A stretch of 64,000 bases of DNA from Janthinobacterium sp. GW456P (GTDB lineage: Bacteria; Pseudomonadota; Gammaproteobacteria; Burkholderiales; Burkholderiaceae_D), in the NCBI RefSeq assembly GCF_002127655.1, contig NZ_NEHB01000021.1, forward strand, positions 23,132 to 87,131. The letters run 5' to 3'. Both the position numbers and the translations under genes were made by a program. The notes beneath the pieces were generated by a model that did not search any database, was not told the origin of the DNA, and saw nothing but the letters and a program-made list of their open reading frames with translations. Shown here in pieces: positions 31,721 to 40,604 of the stretch; position 1 is the first letter of the stretch, and the number at the start of each line of letters is the position of its first letter.

Positions 31721-32359
31721 ATGCCTTCCTTCCCGATGCCCTTCCCGCAGATGATCGTTCCCCCGGAACCTACCCAGACGCGCAGCAAGCAGGCGTTCGA
31801 GCGCCTGCTGCAGGTAGGGGAACAGTTGCTGGCGGAAAACCGTTTCGATGAAATCGGCGTGGCCGACCTGGCCCGGCTGGCGGAAACCTCGGTGGGCACG
31901 TTTTACCGTTTATTGGGCGACAAGGACACCCTGAGCCGCTTGCTGCTGCAGCGCTTTTTTTCCGACATGGTGGAAAAGGTCGAGACCCTGACGGAGCTGC
32001 GCCAGTGGGAAGGACGCAGCCTGGAAGACTTCATCCGCGCCATGGTGGCCATGTTCGTGGCCGTGAATGGCGGGCGCAGCGGCGTCTTGCGGGCCTTGAT
32101 CACGCGCGCGTCGCAGGATGCGCAATTTCGCGACAGGGTGCACCAGATCAATCATCTGATCTCGCAACGCACGGTGGCCGTGCTGGCCAGCAAGTCCTCC
32201 AGCATCCGCCACCCGAACCCCACGCAGGCGATGATGGTCGTGCCGCCCGTGCTGCTGGGCATCCTGAACCAGCATACCTTGACGGGTTCGCTGTCCTTTT
32301 TGTCGGGCGCGGCACTGGAAGATGAACTGGTGCGTGTTGCTTTAAATTACCTGACTTGA
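31721..32359 (+). CDS. TetR-family regulator
   Basis: A 212-residue regulator. The helix-turn-helix is in LLQVGEQLLAENRFDEIGVA and DLARLAETSVGTFYRLLGDK (residues 30-68), with the FYRLLGDKDTL motif. The C-terminal domain is long and unremarkable. The start at 31721 is the first of three possible ATG codons (also 31736 and 31751); all give the same domain. Palindromes of one pattern lie before this gene and before the alpha/beta-hydrolase gene 116 bases downstream, which suggests it represses both. Confidence 0.85.
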   Translation: MPSFPMPFPQMIVPPEPTQTRSKQAFERLLQVGEQLLAENRFDEIGVADLARLAETSVGTFYRLLGDKDTLSRLLLQRFFSDMVEKVETLTELRQWEGRSLEDFIRAMVAMFVAVNGGRSGVLRALITRASQDAQFRDRVHQINHLISQRTVAVLASKSSSIRHPNPTQAMMVVPPVLLGILNQHTLTGSLSFLSGAALEDELVRVALNYLT

Positions 32360-32385
32360 ACTATTTAGCGATTTAACTTGAAATC

Positions 32386-32399
32386 GGAATTCGGATTCC
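32386..32399. promoter_or_regulatory. candidate TetR operator 2 (GGAAY-N4-RTTCC)
   Basis: GGAAT-TCGG-ATTCC inside the wider palindrome CGGAATTCGGATTCCG, upstream of the hydrolase gene. It matches the pattern at 31684-31697. Confidence 0.55.
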
Positions 32400-32475
32400 G
32401 TATTATGTTTTCTAACAGCAGGAAAACATATTCCTGCACCTGAACACAAAGCATGTTCAACAGCAAGGAGACAGA

Positions 32476-33270
32476 ATGCGGCGTCACACGACATCCGATG
32501 TTCCATTGCATTACCTCGACCTGGGCAAGGCCGCCGGCGATCCCGTGTTTTTATTGCACGGCCTCGGTTCCTGCGCCGCGGACTGGCGCCCGCAGATCGA
32601 CGCCCTCGGCAGCAGCTATCGCCTGATCGTGCCCGATATGCGCGGCCATGGCGCCAGCCCCGCGCCCAACGGCGACTGGCAGATCGGCGACTTCGCCAAC
32701 GACCTCTTCAATCTGATGGACCAGCTCGACGTGCCGCGCGCGCACATCGTCGGCTTTTCGCTGGGCGGCATGGTGGGCCTGGAAATGGCCAACCGCGCGC
32801 CGGGCCGGGTGGCCAGTTTGTGCCTGATCAACTCGCAACCGTTCCAGGGCAGCAAACCCGCGTCCTTGCTGTTTGCCTACTGGCTGCGCCGCACGGTGAT
32901 CGCCACTTTCGGCCTGAAAGCCATGGGCAAGATCATCGGCAAGAAACTGTTTCCCGATCCGCCACAGCAACCTCTGGTCGAGCGCTTCGCCACGCAGATG
33001 GCGGGCATGGACAAGCGCGCCTACCTGGCCGCGCTCGACGCCATCTTTCACTGGGATATCGACATCCATTTCCAGGCCCTGGCCATGCCCGTCTTCATCA
33101 TGGCGGCCGACCAGGACTACACGCCCGTCGCCAGCAAGCGGGCCTTTGCCGCACAGTTTCAGCAGTGCGAGATCGAGATCATCGCGAACTCGCGCCATGC
33201 CACGCCCCTGGACCAGGCGCAGCGTGTGAATACCTTGTTGCAGTCCTTCCTCGCCACACATTCAAAATAA
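32476..33270 (+). CDS. alpha/beta-hydrolase
   Basis: A 264-residue cytoplasmic hydrolase. It has the oxyanion region LLHGLGSCAADW, the nucleophile elbow GFSLGGMVG (Ser), the acid in MAADQDYTP and the catalytic His in NSRHATPLDQ. It resembles carboxyl-esterase, lactonase and epoxide-hydrolase-like members; the substrate is unknown. The start follows AAGGAGACAGA. It lies directly after the tetR gene and shares its palindromic site, so it is probably induced by a ligand of that regulator. Confidence 0.9.
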   Translation: MRRHTTSDVPLHYLDLGKAAGDPVFLLHGLGSCAADWRPQIDALGSSYRLIVPDMRGHGASPAPNGDWQIGDFANDLFNLMDQLDVPRAHIVGFSLGGMVGLEMANRAPGRVASLCLINSQPFQGSKPASLLFAYWLRRTVIATFGLKAMGKIIGKKLFPDPPQQPLVERFATQMAGMDKRAYLAALDAIFHWDIDIHFQALAMPVFIMAADQDYTPVASKRAFAAQFQQCEIEIIANSRHATPLDQAQRVNTLLQSFLATHSK

Positions 33271-33417
33271 ACAGGCCACTCGCCGCACGGGCAGGGGCCG
33301 GGAGCCAGTCATCGCAGGGCAGGTGCACGCTTCACGCGCGCGGGTACCGTTACGTCTTGTGATCCTGATATCCGGCCGTCTTTCCTGGTGGTGTGCAAGC
33401 CTGACATTGGAGACGCT

Positions 33418-35628
33418 ATGAAACTTGCTTTGAAATTAATGCCCGCCGCCCTCGCTCTTGCCGGTGCCTTCAGCTTTTCCACCCAGGCCCTGGCGCAGGA
33501 AGCCGCCACGTCTGCCGCCGCCAGCGCCCAGGACACCAGCGATGCGAAAGAACGCATGGAAACCGTGACCGTCTCGGCCCGCCGCCGCGACGAACGGCTG
33601 CAGGACGTGCCGCTGGCCGTCACGGCGTTTTCCGCCAAGGCCCTGGAACGGGCGAATATCCAGAACCTGGCCGACTTGCAGGAGCGCGTGCCGAACCTGA
33701 CCGTGTACGCTTCGCGCGGCACGAACACCACCTTGACGGCCTTTATCCGCGGCGTGGGCCAGGCCGACCCCGTCTGGGGCGTGGACCCGGGCGTGGGCAT
33801 ATATTTTGACGACGTCTACATGGCCCGTCCGCAAGGCGCCTTGCTCGACGTGTTCGACGTGCAGCGCATCGAAGTGCTGCGTGGCCCGCAAGGCACTCTG
33901 TACGGCAAGAACACCATCGGCGGCGCCATCAAGTATATTTCGCGTCCGCTGGCGAAGGAAAACGGCGCCTCGGCCGAAGTGGGCCTGGGTAACTACAATC
34001 AGCGCAACTTCAAGGCCGCCTTCAATGTCGCCAACGAGAGCGGCACGTGGCGCGCGCGCCTGGCGGCGGCCAAGCTGGACCGCGACGGTTTCGGCCGCAA
34101 CACGTTTAACGGCGAACAGGTCAGCGACCAGGACAGCACGGCCGCGCGCCTGTCGATCGGCTACTTCCCGCAGGATATCCCCCTCACCGTCGTGCTGAGC
34201 CTGGACGCCACCGACGACAAGTCGGGCGTGCGCGGTTTCCAGCGCATGGGCGTGAGCGCCTTCGACCCGCTCAAGCGGCCCGCCAGCACGGATGCGTACG
34301 ACATACAGAGCGGCATGCCTGGGCACAATTTTACGCATAACCGGGGCGGCTCGCTGGTGGCCAACTACACCTTGTCGAGCGACTGGTCCGTGAAAGTCGT
34401 CGGCGCCAAGCGGCGCAGCACGTCCGAGCAAACCATCGACTTTGACGGCTTGCCGCTGCCGATTGCCGACGTCTTCGGCGATTCGCGCGATGAGCAGAAA
34501 AGCCTGGAATTGCAGGCCTCGTACAGCGGCGATTATGGCGCCGGGGTGATCGGCCTGTACCGCTTCGAAGGCACGGCTGGCGGCGGCATCTACAACAATT
34601 TCCTGGGACGCCAGTTCACGACGGCCGTCAGCACGGTGGAGACGGACAGCACGGCGCTGTACACGGACTGGACCTGGCCGCTGGGCAAGGCGTGGAGCAT
34701 CAATGCGGGCTTGCGCCACACGCGCGAGGAAAAGCGCGCGATCGTGCTCAACCGTGCCTTTGCTGACGTGGGCTTCACGCGGCCCATCCAGACGGCGGCC
34801 GACTTCGACAAGTCGCTCTCGGTGAGCAATACCTCGCCGAAACTGTCCGTGCGCTATGAGTCATCGAAGACGACGAATTTCTACGGCAACCTGTCGCGCG
34901 GCTTCAAGTCGGGCGGCTACAATGTGCGCGCCAACAACCTGGTGGTGCCCGATTCCGCGCGCCCCTACAAGGATGAAAAACTCGACGCGCTGGAAGTGGG
35001 CATGAAGTATGCGGCGCCGGACGACACCTTTGATGCCAACGTGGCCCTGTTCTACAACCGTTACAAGGATATTCAGTTGTCCGTCTTCACCAGCTATGTG
35101 CAGCCGGGCGGCGTGCCGGGCTTCTATGGCGACTTCACGAATGCGGGCAAGGGCACGGTGAAAGGGGCCGAGTTCGAATTCTCGTGGCGGCCGAACCGCC
35201 AGTGGGAAGTTAACGGCTTCCTGGCCTTGCTCAATGCCGGCTATGACGAGTTCATGAGCGGCGGCAAGAACATCGCGGATACGCAAAAGTTCAGCAATAC
35301 GCCAGCCCGGCAAGTGGGCCTGAACCTGACGCGCACGGACCGCGGCGTGTTTGGCGGCGCCTTGCGCAGCATGGTCGGCTACGGCTACCGCAGCAAGGTC
35401 TACCCGACGACGGACTTGAGCGAGACGCTGGCGCAGGGCGGCTACAGCATCTGGACGGCCGGCATCGTGTGGGAAGCGCCGAAGAACTGGACCTTCAGTC
35501 TGCATGGCAGCAACCTGGGCAATAAACGCTACCGCACGGACGGCTACAACATTCCCGCCGTGACCATTCTTGATGGCTTCTATGGACCGCCGCGCCAGAT
35601 CATCGCCAAGGCTGGCTACAAATTTTAA
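33418..35628 (+). CDS. TonB-dependent outer-membrane receptor
   Basis: A 736-residue outer-membrane transporter. The signal peptide ends at about TQALAQE (residues 22-28). A TonB-box-like METVTVSARRRDERLQDVPL is followed by the plug domain (ANIQNLADLQERVPNLTVYA; RIEVLRGPQGTLYGKNTIGG) and the beta-barrel, ending in AKAGYKF with a terminal Phe. This is the class that resembles siderophore and carbohydrate or xenobiotic receptors; the substrate is unknown. The start at 33418 follows TTGGAGACGCT. The gene follows the hydrolase by about 150 bases; the hydrolase could process the imported ligand. Confidence 0.93.
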   Translation: MKLALKLMPAALALAGAFSFSTQALAQEAATSAAASAQDTSDAKERMETVTVSARRRDERLQDVPLAVTAFSAKALERANIQNLADLQERVPNLTVYASRGTNTTLTAFIRGVGQADPVWGVDPGVGIYFDDVYMARPQGALLDVFDVQRIEVLRGPQGTLYGKNTIGGAIKYISRPLAKENGASAEVGLGNYNQRNFKAAFNVANESGTWRARLAAAKLDRDGFGRNTFNGEQVSDQDSTAARLSIGYFPQDIPLTVVLSLDATDDKSGVRGFQRMGVSAFDPLKRPASTDAYDIQSGMPGHNFTHNRGGSLVANYTLSSDWSVKVVGAKRRSTSEQTIDFDGLPLPIADVFGDSRDEQKSLELQASYSGDYGAGVIGLYRFEGTAGGGIYNNFLGRQFTTAVSTVETDSTALYTDWTWPLGKAWSINAGLRHTREEKRAIVLNRAFADVGFTRPIQTAADFDKSLSVSNTSPKLSVRYESSKTTNFYGNLSRGFKSGGYNVRANNLVVPDSARPYKDEKLDALEVGMKYAAPDDTFDANVALFYNRYKDIQLSVFTSYVQPGGVPGFYGDFTNAGKGTVKGAEFEFSWRPNRQWEVNGFLALLNAGYDEFMSGGKNIADTQKFSNTPARQVGLNLTRTDRGVFGGALRSMVGYGYRSKVYPTTDLSETLAQGGYSIWTAGIVWEAPKNWTFSLHGSNLGNKRYRTDGYNIPAVTILDGFYGPPRQIIAKAGYKF

Positions 35629-35767
35629 AGTTCTTCACTGCCGGGGCTGGACCCGTTGGGTCCGGCCTCGCCGGTCGGAAGCGCCGGCTTGATGTATATC
35701 GATTGATGTGTATCACGCCGGTTTGTTGTCGCTGTTTTCGTCGTCAATAACAATCATGGAGACTGGC

Positions 35768-36757
35768 ATGGCATATACAAAACTGCGTCACCTGTTATCT
35801 GTACTCATCGCCGCCTGCGGCTTGCTGGCCGCGCTGCCGGCTGCCGCCGGGCAGTGGGACTTCGGCCTGTACGCGAGCCTGTGGGGCTCGCGCGAATACC
35901 AGGTCTGGCTGCCGAGCAATTACAATCCGAATACGCCGCTGCCCGTGGTACTGATGCTGCACGGCTGCGGTTCCGAGCCCAACAGCATGGCCGCCGTCAG
36001 CCGCTACAACGAGATGGCCGACCGCGAGAATTTCATCGTCGTCTACCCGCGCCAGAACGTCACGGCCAACCCCATGCGCTGCTGGAATTTCATGCTGCCG
36101 CTGAACCAGGAAAGGGGCACGGGCGAGCCGGCCGTATTCATGGGCATCTTGAACAAGGTCAAGAATAAATATGCGGTTGACGACCGCCGCATCTATGTGA
36201 CGGGCATCTCGGCCGGCGGCGCCATGGCGTCCATCATGGCCGCCTGTTATTCCGACGTGTTCGCCGCCGTGATGGTGCATTCGGGCGGCATGTACAAGGG
36301 CGCCACCGGTCTGGTCACAGCCGCCGATTCGCTGTTCAACGGCAGCTCGTTCGACCCGAAAGTGCGGGGCAAGGATGCCTGGCGCTGCTCCGGTTCGCCG
36401 CGCCGGCTGATGCCGACGATGGTGTTCCACGGCACGTCCGACATCGTCGTCAATCCCGTCAACGGCGAGCAAACCATCGAGCAATTCCTGCAAACGAGCG
36501 ATTATGGTGACGATGGCCTCGACAATGACAGCGTGCGCTACCGCGCCGACAGCATCGTGCGTCAGACGGTGCCCTACGGCCGCAGCTACTCCATCGACAC
36601 GTATCTGCACAACGGCGCCGTCATCGCGCAAAAGTACACGGTCGAAGGCATGAACCACGCGTGGAGTGGCGGTCCTCCCGGCTGGCCATTCAGCGACGAG
36701 CTGGGTCCGGACGCCACCGCGATCAGCTGGAATTTCTTCAAGAATTACCAGCGCTGA
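35768..36757 (+). CDS. secreted esterase of the PHB-depolymerase (LpqC/feruloyl esterase) family
   Basis: A 329-residue protein with signal peptide (LLSVLIAACGLLAALPAAAG). The family markers are VWLPSNYNPNTPLPVVLMLH, HGCGSEPN, the nucleophile elbow TGISAGGAMAS, and the acid and His in FHGTSDIVV and MNHAWSGG. Such enzymes act on short-chain polyhydroxyalkanoates, feruloyl or acetyl esters; the exact substrate is unclear. The start at 35768 follows GGAGACTGGC; a longer frame begins in non-conserved sequence. A strong terminator follows. Confidence 0.88.
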   Translation: MAYTKLRHLLSVLIAACGLLAALPAAAGQWDFGLYASLWGSREYQVWLPSNYNPNTPLPVVLMLHGCGSEPNSMAAVSRYNEMADRENFIVVYPRQNVTANPMRCWNFMLPLNQERGTGEPAVFMGILNKVKNKYAVDDRRIYVTGISAGGAMASIMAACYSDVFAAVMVHSGGMYKGATGLVTAADSLFNGSSFDPKVRGKDAWRCSGSPRRLMPTMVFHGTSDIVVNPVNGEQTIEQFLQTSDYGDDGLDNDSVRYRADSIVRQTVPYGRSYSIDTYLHNGAVIAQKYTVEGMNHAWSGGPPGWPFSDELGPDATAISWNFFKNYQR

Positions 36758-36788
36758 TGGCATAAGGGAATTTTTCAGCTTGTACAAT

Positions 36789-36815
36789 GGGGCGCAGCGA
36801 TTGCGCCCCGTTTTT
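36789..36815 (+). terminator. Rho-independent terminator after the esterase gene
   Basis: GGGGCGCA-GCGAT-TGCGCCCC, then GTTTTT. It lies 32 bases past the esterase stop and before the lipoprotein start. Confidence 0.9.
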
Positions 36816-36833
36816 ATGCCCGCGAAAGATTCC

Positions 36834-37709
36834 ATGCCTGCTTGCCGTTTGCTGTCCTTTCTTGCCGCTTTGCTGTCCGCTGTATTGTTGTCCGCCTGTG
36901 CCGGCGTCAGCCCGCCCGCCCCATCGGCCGCCTATGCGCAAGCGTTCGAGCGCGCCGCCGGGCAAGACAGCATGCGCAGCGAGTGCGACTGGAACGTGCG
37001 CTATGCGCCCGTCGCCCCGGCGGACGCCAGCGTGGCGCAATTGCAGGCCATCGCCACGGCGCGCCTGGCGGCGCTGCAACTGGCGCCGGCCTGGACCTTG
37101 TCCATGCCCGGCGGCGAGGCGCACGCTTTCACGGACTCGGCGCAGGACCGTGCCGGGCTGCAATTGCTTCTCAGCATCGTCCTGCCCACCATGGAACGCT
37201 ACCCGGCCGGCGTCTTCGCGCGCACGGGCTTGCGCCACGTCGTGCTGGTCAAGGATTTGAGCGTGGACGGCCAGCGCCGCCTGGCCATGCCGGCGCCGGA
37301 CATCGACAGCGTGGTCTATGCCGACAATATGCTGGCCGCCCTGTGTCCGTCCGGCATGGAGTTGCGCGTGCACCATGAGTATTACCACTTCATCGAATAC
37401 CGGCTGTTCAACGATTTCTATTACCGTGACCCCGCCTGGCTTGCCCTGAACCCGTCCGGCACCACCTATGGCCAGGGGGGCGCCACGGCCTACGGCAAGG
37501 GTTTCCAGAACCTGGGCCACCCGCAGCCCGGCCTCGTCAGCCTGTATGCCGCCTACGGCCCCGAGGAAGACAAGGCGGAAGTGTTCGGCTGGATGATGAC
37601 GCCGGCGTATGCGTTGCGGCTGGAGCAATGGACGGCGTTTGATCCCGTCTTATTGGCGAAGCGGCAATTGTTGATGGAAGTAATGGGTACCTTGTCTGGT
37701 TCTTATTAA
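36834..37709 (+). CDS. lipoprotein with HHEYYH metal-binding-like motif
   Basis: A 291-residue lipoprotein: the N-terminus MPACRLLSFLAALLSAVLLS-A-C has the lipobox LSAC. The mature part contains LRVHHEYYHFIEYRLFNDF, in which HEYYH has the HExxH spacing of zinc peptidases. EEDKAEVFGWMM further on supplies a possible third ligand Glu, as in gluzincin-type putative zinc peptidases. I infer a secreted or anchored metallopeptidase-like protein. Start 36834 is chosen because the upstream sequence is a terminator; ATG at 36816 is an alternative. The gene ends 81 bases before vgrG. Confidence 0.75.
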   Translation: MPACRLLSFLAALLSAVLLSACAGVSPPAPSAAYAQAFERAAGQDSMRSECDWNVRYAPVAPADASVAQLQAIATARLAALQLAPAWTLSMPGGEAHAFTDSAQDRAGLQLLLSIVLPTMERYPAGVFARTGLRHVVLVKDLSVDGQRRLAMPAPDIDSVVYADNMLAALCPSGMELRVHHEYYHFIEYRLFNDFYYRDPAWLALNPSGTTYGQGGATAYGKGFQNLGHPQPGLVSLYAAYGPEEDKAEVFGWMMTPAYALRLEQWTAFDPVLLAKRQLLMEVMGTLSGSY

Positions 37710-37790
37710 ATATCAAGTATTTCCCTGTCATCCCATGGCATTGTCGGTTCTCCTACTTGATTAAATGCAAGTGTGAATGAGGAGAGCGCC

Positions 37791-40586
37791 ATGGATGGAG
37801 ACGAGGCGATATCGGGTACCCAGCGTCCCTTGCGTTTGCGCCTGGGTGTCTCGCCCAAGGTGCCTGTCGGTGTGCTGATACCGCAGCGTATCGCCGGAAG
37901 CGAAGCCATCTGCGGTGGCATCGAGTACCGCGTGCTGTGCATTTCGACGCATGCGGACTTGCCGCTCAGTAGTTTGATTGCCTTGCCTGCCGCTATCGAT
38001 ATCGTCACCGACCAGGGCCAGCTGCGCAGCATCTGCGGCATCGTCACGCAAGCCAGTGCCGGTGACAGCGACGGCGCGTTGGCCAGCTATCAGCTGGTGC
38101 TGACGGATGCCTTCGCCATCATGGAAAAGCGCTGCAATACGCGCGTCTTTCGGCGTTTGACGGATATCGACATCGTCAAGACTCTGCTCGATGAGTGGAT
38201 ACGCAGCAATACCGTGCTGGCGCATGCCTTCCAGTACGTGTTTGCCGATTTCTTCGAGGCGCAAACGTATCCGCAGCGCGAGTTCGTCATGCAGCACAAT
38301 GAGTCCGATGCAGCCTTCGTGCGGCGCCTGCTCAAGCGCAGCGGCGTCGCCTGGTTTTTTCGTGCGGAAGGCAATGCGGACGCGCACGCCGAACCGGCGC
38401 ATACCTTGGTGCTGTTCAATCATGCCGATGGCTTGCGGAAAAACGTGGCCGATACCGTGCGCTATCACGCGGACCGCGCGACGGAACAGCGCGATACCCT
38501 GACGTCGTGGAATGAAGTGCGCAAGTTGCAGGCGGGCAAGGTGACGCGCCATAGCTGGAATGAGGAACATCCACGCGCACGGCCGTTCATGACTGCCGGC
38601 GCCATGGGGCAGGGCAGGCAAGGCATGCATGGCAACGCCATCGCGGCGAGCCTCGACGATTATCGCGTGCTGCCGCCGCGTGCGGGGAGCGACCACGAGG
38701 CGCTATGCCAGCTGGGTGCACTGGCCATGCAGCAGCATGACTACGAGAGCCATTGCTTTCATGCCGAGGGTAGCGTGCGCGACCTGTATCCGGGCGAGTA
38801 CTTTAGTCTGGCCGAGCATCCCGATATCGACGCATTGCCAGCGGCCGAGCGCGATTTTGTCGTGACGGCGCTGCAGGTGGTGGCGCAGAATAATTTACCC
38901 AAGGAACTGGCCGCCAGGGTGGCGCGTTTGTTCGCGCGCAACCGCTGGCTGGCCGATGGCACGGCCTTGCAACAGCGCGAATTGGCGGCGGCCGTGGACA
39001 ATGGCCTCTTGCGCATGCATATCGAGCTGAGCGCCGTGCGGCGCGGCGTGGCCATCGTGCCCGCCTATGACACGCGCATCGACCTGCCGCCGGTTTCCAT
39101 GCAAAGCGCCGTGGTGGTGGGGCCTGCCAACGAGGAAGTTCATTGCGACGCCATGGGCCGGGTCAAGGTGCGTTTTCCCGCCACGCGCAAGCTGGACCAC
39201 GAGCACGCCGGCGGTACAGGTGCTTCCGACACGGATGCCGATTCGGCCTGGGTCAGAGTCGCGTCGAGCTGGGCGGGCAACGGACCTGGCAGCATGCAGC
39301 AATGCGGCTACCTGGGCTTGCCGCGCGTGGGCAGCGAAGTCTTGCTGGCTTTCCTTGGCGGCGACCCGGACCGTCCCATCATCGTTGGCCAGTTGTACAA
39401 CCACAGCGCGCAGCCTCCTGCCTTGAGCAAGGCGGGCGACTTGCCGGGCAACCGTTATTTGTCCGGCATCAAGAGCCGCGAGATCAAGGGCACGCGTGGC
39501 AACCAGCTGCGCTTTGACGATGGGCATGGGAAAATTAATGCCCAGCTTGCCAGTGACCATGGTTCCACCCAGCTCAACCTGGGCTGGTTGACGCAGGACC
39601 GGCGCAACGGCCAGGCTGTGGCGCGCGGCGAGGGTGCCGAGTTGCGCACCGATGAGCAACTGGCCATGCGGGCGAGCAAGGGCATGCTGATCTCGGCCTG
39701 GAAGCGCCTGAACGGCGATGGCGCTCACATGGCCCGCAGCGAATATCTGGGCTTGATGGAAAACTGCCTGGAGCTGTTTCGCTCGCTGGGCAGCTATGCG
39801 GCCACGCATCAGGCGCTGGAGCAGGAAGACCAGGCGCAGCAAGCATTGCAGCACAGCTTGAAAGGCTGGGAAGGCGGCAGCAATACCGAACCACGTGCCG
39901 AACTGGGCGGTGCTTCGGCGATTGCCATCACGGCACCAGCCGGCATCAGCTTTGCCAGTTCGAAGGCCATCGTCAGCTATGCCGTCAGCAATATCGATAC
40001 GGTGGCGCAGCAGCATCTGCAGGCGGTGGCGGGCCAGCGCTACAGCGTGAATGCGGGCAAGGGCATCTCGCTGTTTGCCCACGCGGATGGCATCCGCGCC
40101 ATCGCCCATCACGGCAAGCTTCTGTTGCAAAGCCAGCATGACGACACGGACATCAATGCGGGGAAAAACCTGAAGCTGACGGCCAGCGAGGGCAAGCTGA
40201 CGGGCATGGCCGATGAAATTGTTCTCATTTCCAAGCATGGCGCTTTCATCCGCATCGCCGACGGCATCACCTTTGGCAGCCAGTCGCCGCTGAACTTCAA
40301 TGCGCCCAACTTCGTCTTCAATGATCCGCAAAGCATGGAGGTGCAATTGCCAGGCTTTGCCGAGGGCAAGGCCGATCAGCAATTCATTTTTCAGTATGAG
40401 GGCGACGACAGTCCCGTCGATGGCGTGCCGCCAGCCCCCCAGTTGGCGCCGCAAGCCCAGTTTGCCGTGAAGCTGGGCGATGGTTCGTCGACTGATGGCC
40501 GCAGTGACGGGGACGGCAAGACGGAGGTGCTGGAGCGCGCCGCGATGCACCTGGCCGCCATCGAAGTGTTCAACAACAAGGATTGA
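37791..40586 (+). CDS. vgrG: T6SS spike protein VgrG (with DUF2345)
   Basis: A 931-residue spike protein. The gp27-like N-terminal part includes YRVLCISTHADLPLSSLIAL and HNESDAAFVRRLLKRSGVAW. The gp5-like OB region has the hallmark DAMGRVKVRFPATRKLDHEH and RVASSWAGNGPG. From about residue 650 comes the DUF2345 extension (MRASKGMLISAWKRLNGDG; LFAHADGIRAIAHHGKLLLQ). The C-terminus (about 870-931) is variable and may bind cargo. The start at 37791 follows GAGGAGAGCGCC. It heads a vgrG-lipase-DUF2875-PAAR module on the same strand, with 18 bases to the lipase gene. Confidence 0.95.
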   Translation: MDGDEAISGTQRPLRLRLGVSPKVPVGVLIPQRIAGSEAICGGIEYRVLCISTHADLPLSSLIALPAAIDIVTDQGQLRSICGIVTQASAGDSDGALASYQLVLTDAFAIMEKRCNTRVFRRLTDIDIVKTLLDEWIRSNTVLAHAFQYVFADFFEAQTYPQREFVMQHNESDAAFVRRLLKRSGVAWFFRAEGNADAHAEPAHTLVLFNHADGLRKNVADTVRYHADRATEQRDTLTSWNEVRKLQAGKVTRHSWNEEHPRARPFMTAGAMGQGRQGMHGNAIAASLDDYRVLPPRAGSDHEALCQLGALAMQQHDYESHCFHAEGSVRDLYPGEYFSLAEHPDIDALPAAERDFVVTALQVVAQNNLPKELAARVARLFARNRWLADGTALQQRELAAAVDNGLLRMHIELSAVRRGVAIVPAYDTRIDLPPVSMQSAVVVGPANEEVHCDAMGRVKVRFPATRKLDHEHAGGTGASDTDADSAWVRVASSWAGNGPGSMQQCGYLGLPRVGSEVLLAFLGGDPDRPIIVGQLYNHSAQPPALSKAGDLPGNRYLSGIKSREIKGTRGNQLRFDDGHGKINAQLASDHGSTQLNLGWLTQDRRNGQAVARGEGAELRTDEQLAMRASKGMLISAWKRLNGDGAHMARSEYLGLMENCLELFRSLGSYAATHQALEQEDQAQQALQHSLKGWEGGSNTEPRAELGGASAIAITAPAGISFASSKAIVSYAVSNIDTVAQQHLQAVAGQRYSVNAGKGISLFAHADGIRAIAHHGKLLLQSQHDDTDINAGKNLKLTASEGKLTGMADEIVLISKHGAFIRIADGITFGSQSPLNFNAPNFVFNDPQSMEVQLPGFAEGKADQQFIFQYEGDDSPVDGVPPAPQLAPQAQFAVKLGDGSSTDGRSDGDGKTEVLERAAMHLAAIEVFNNKD

Positions 40587-40604
40587 TGACGCCGGGAGAG
40601 TGCG

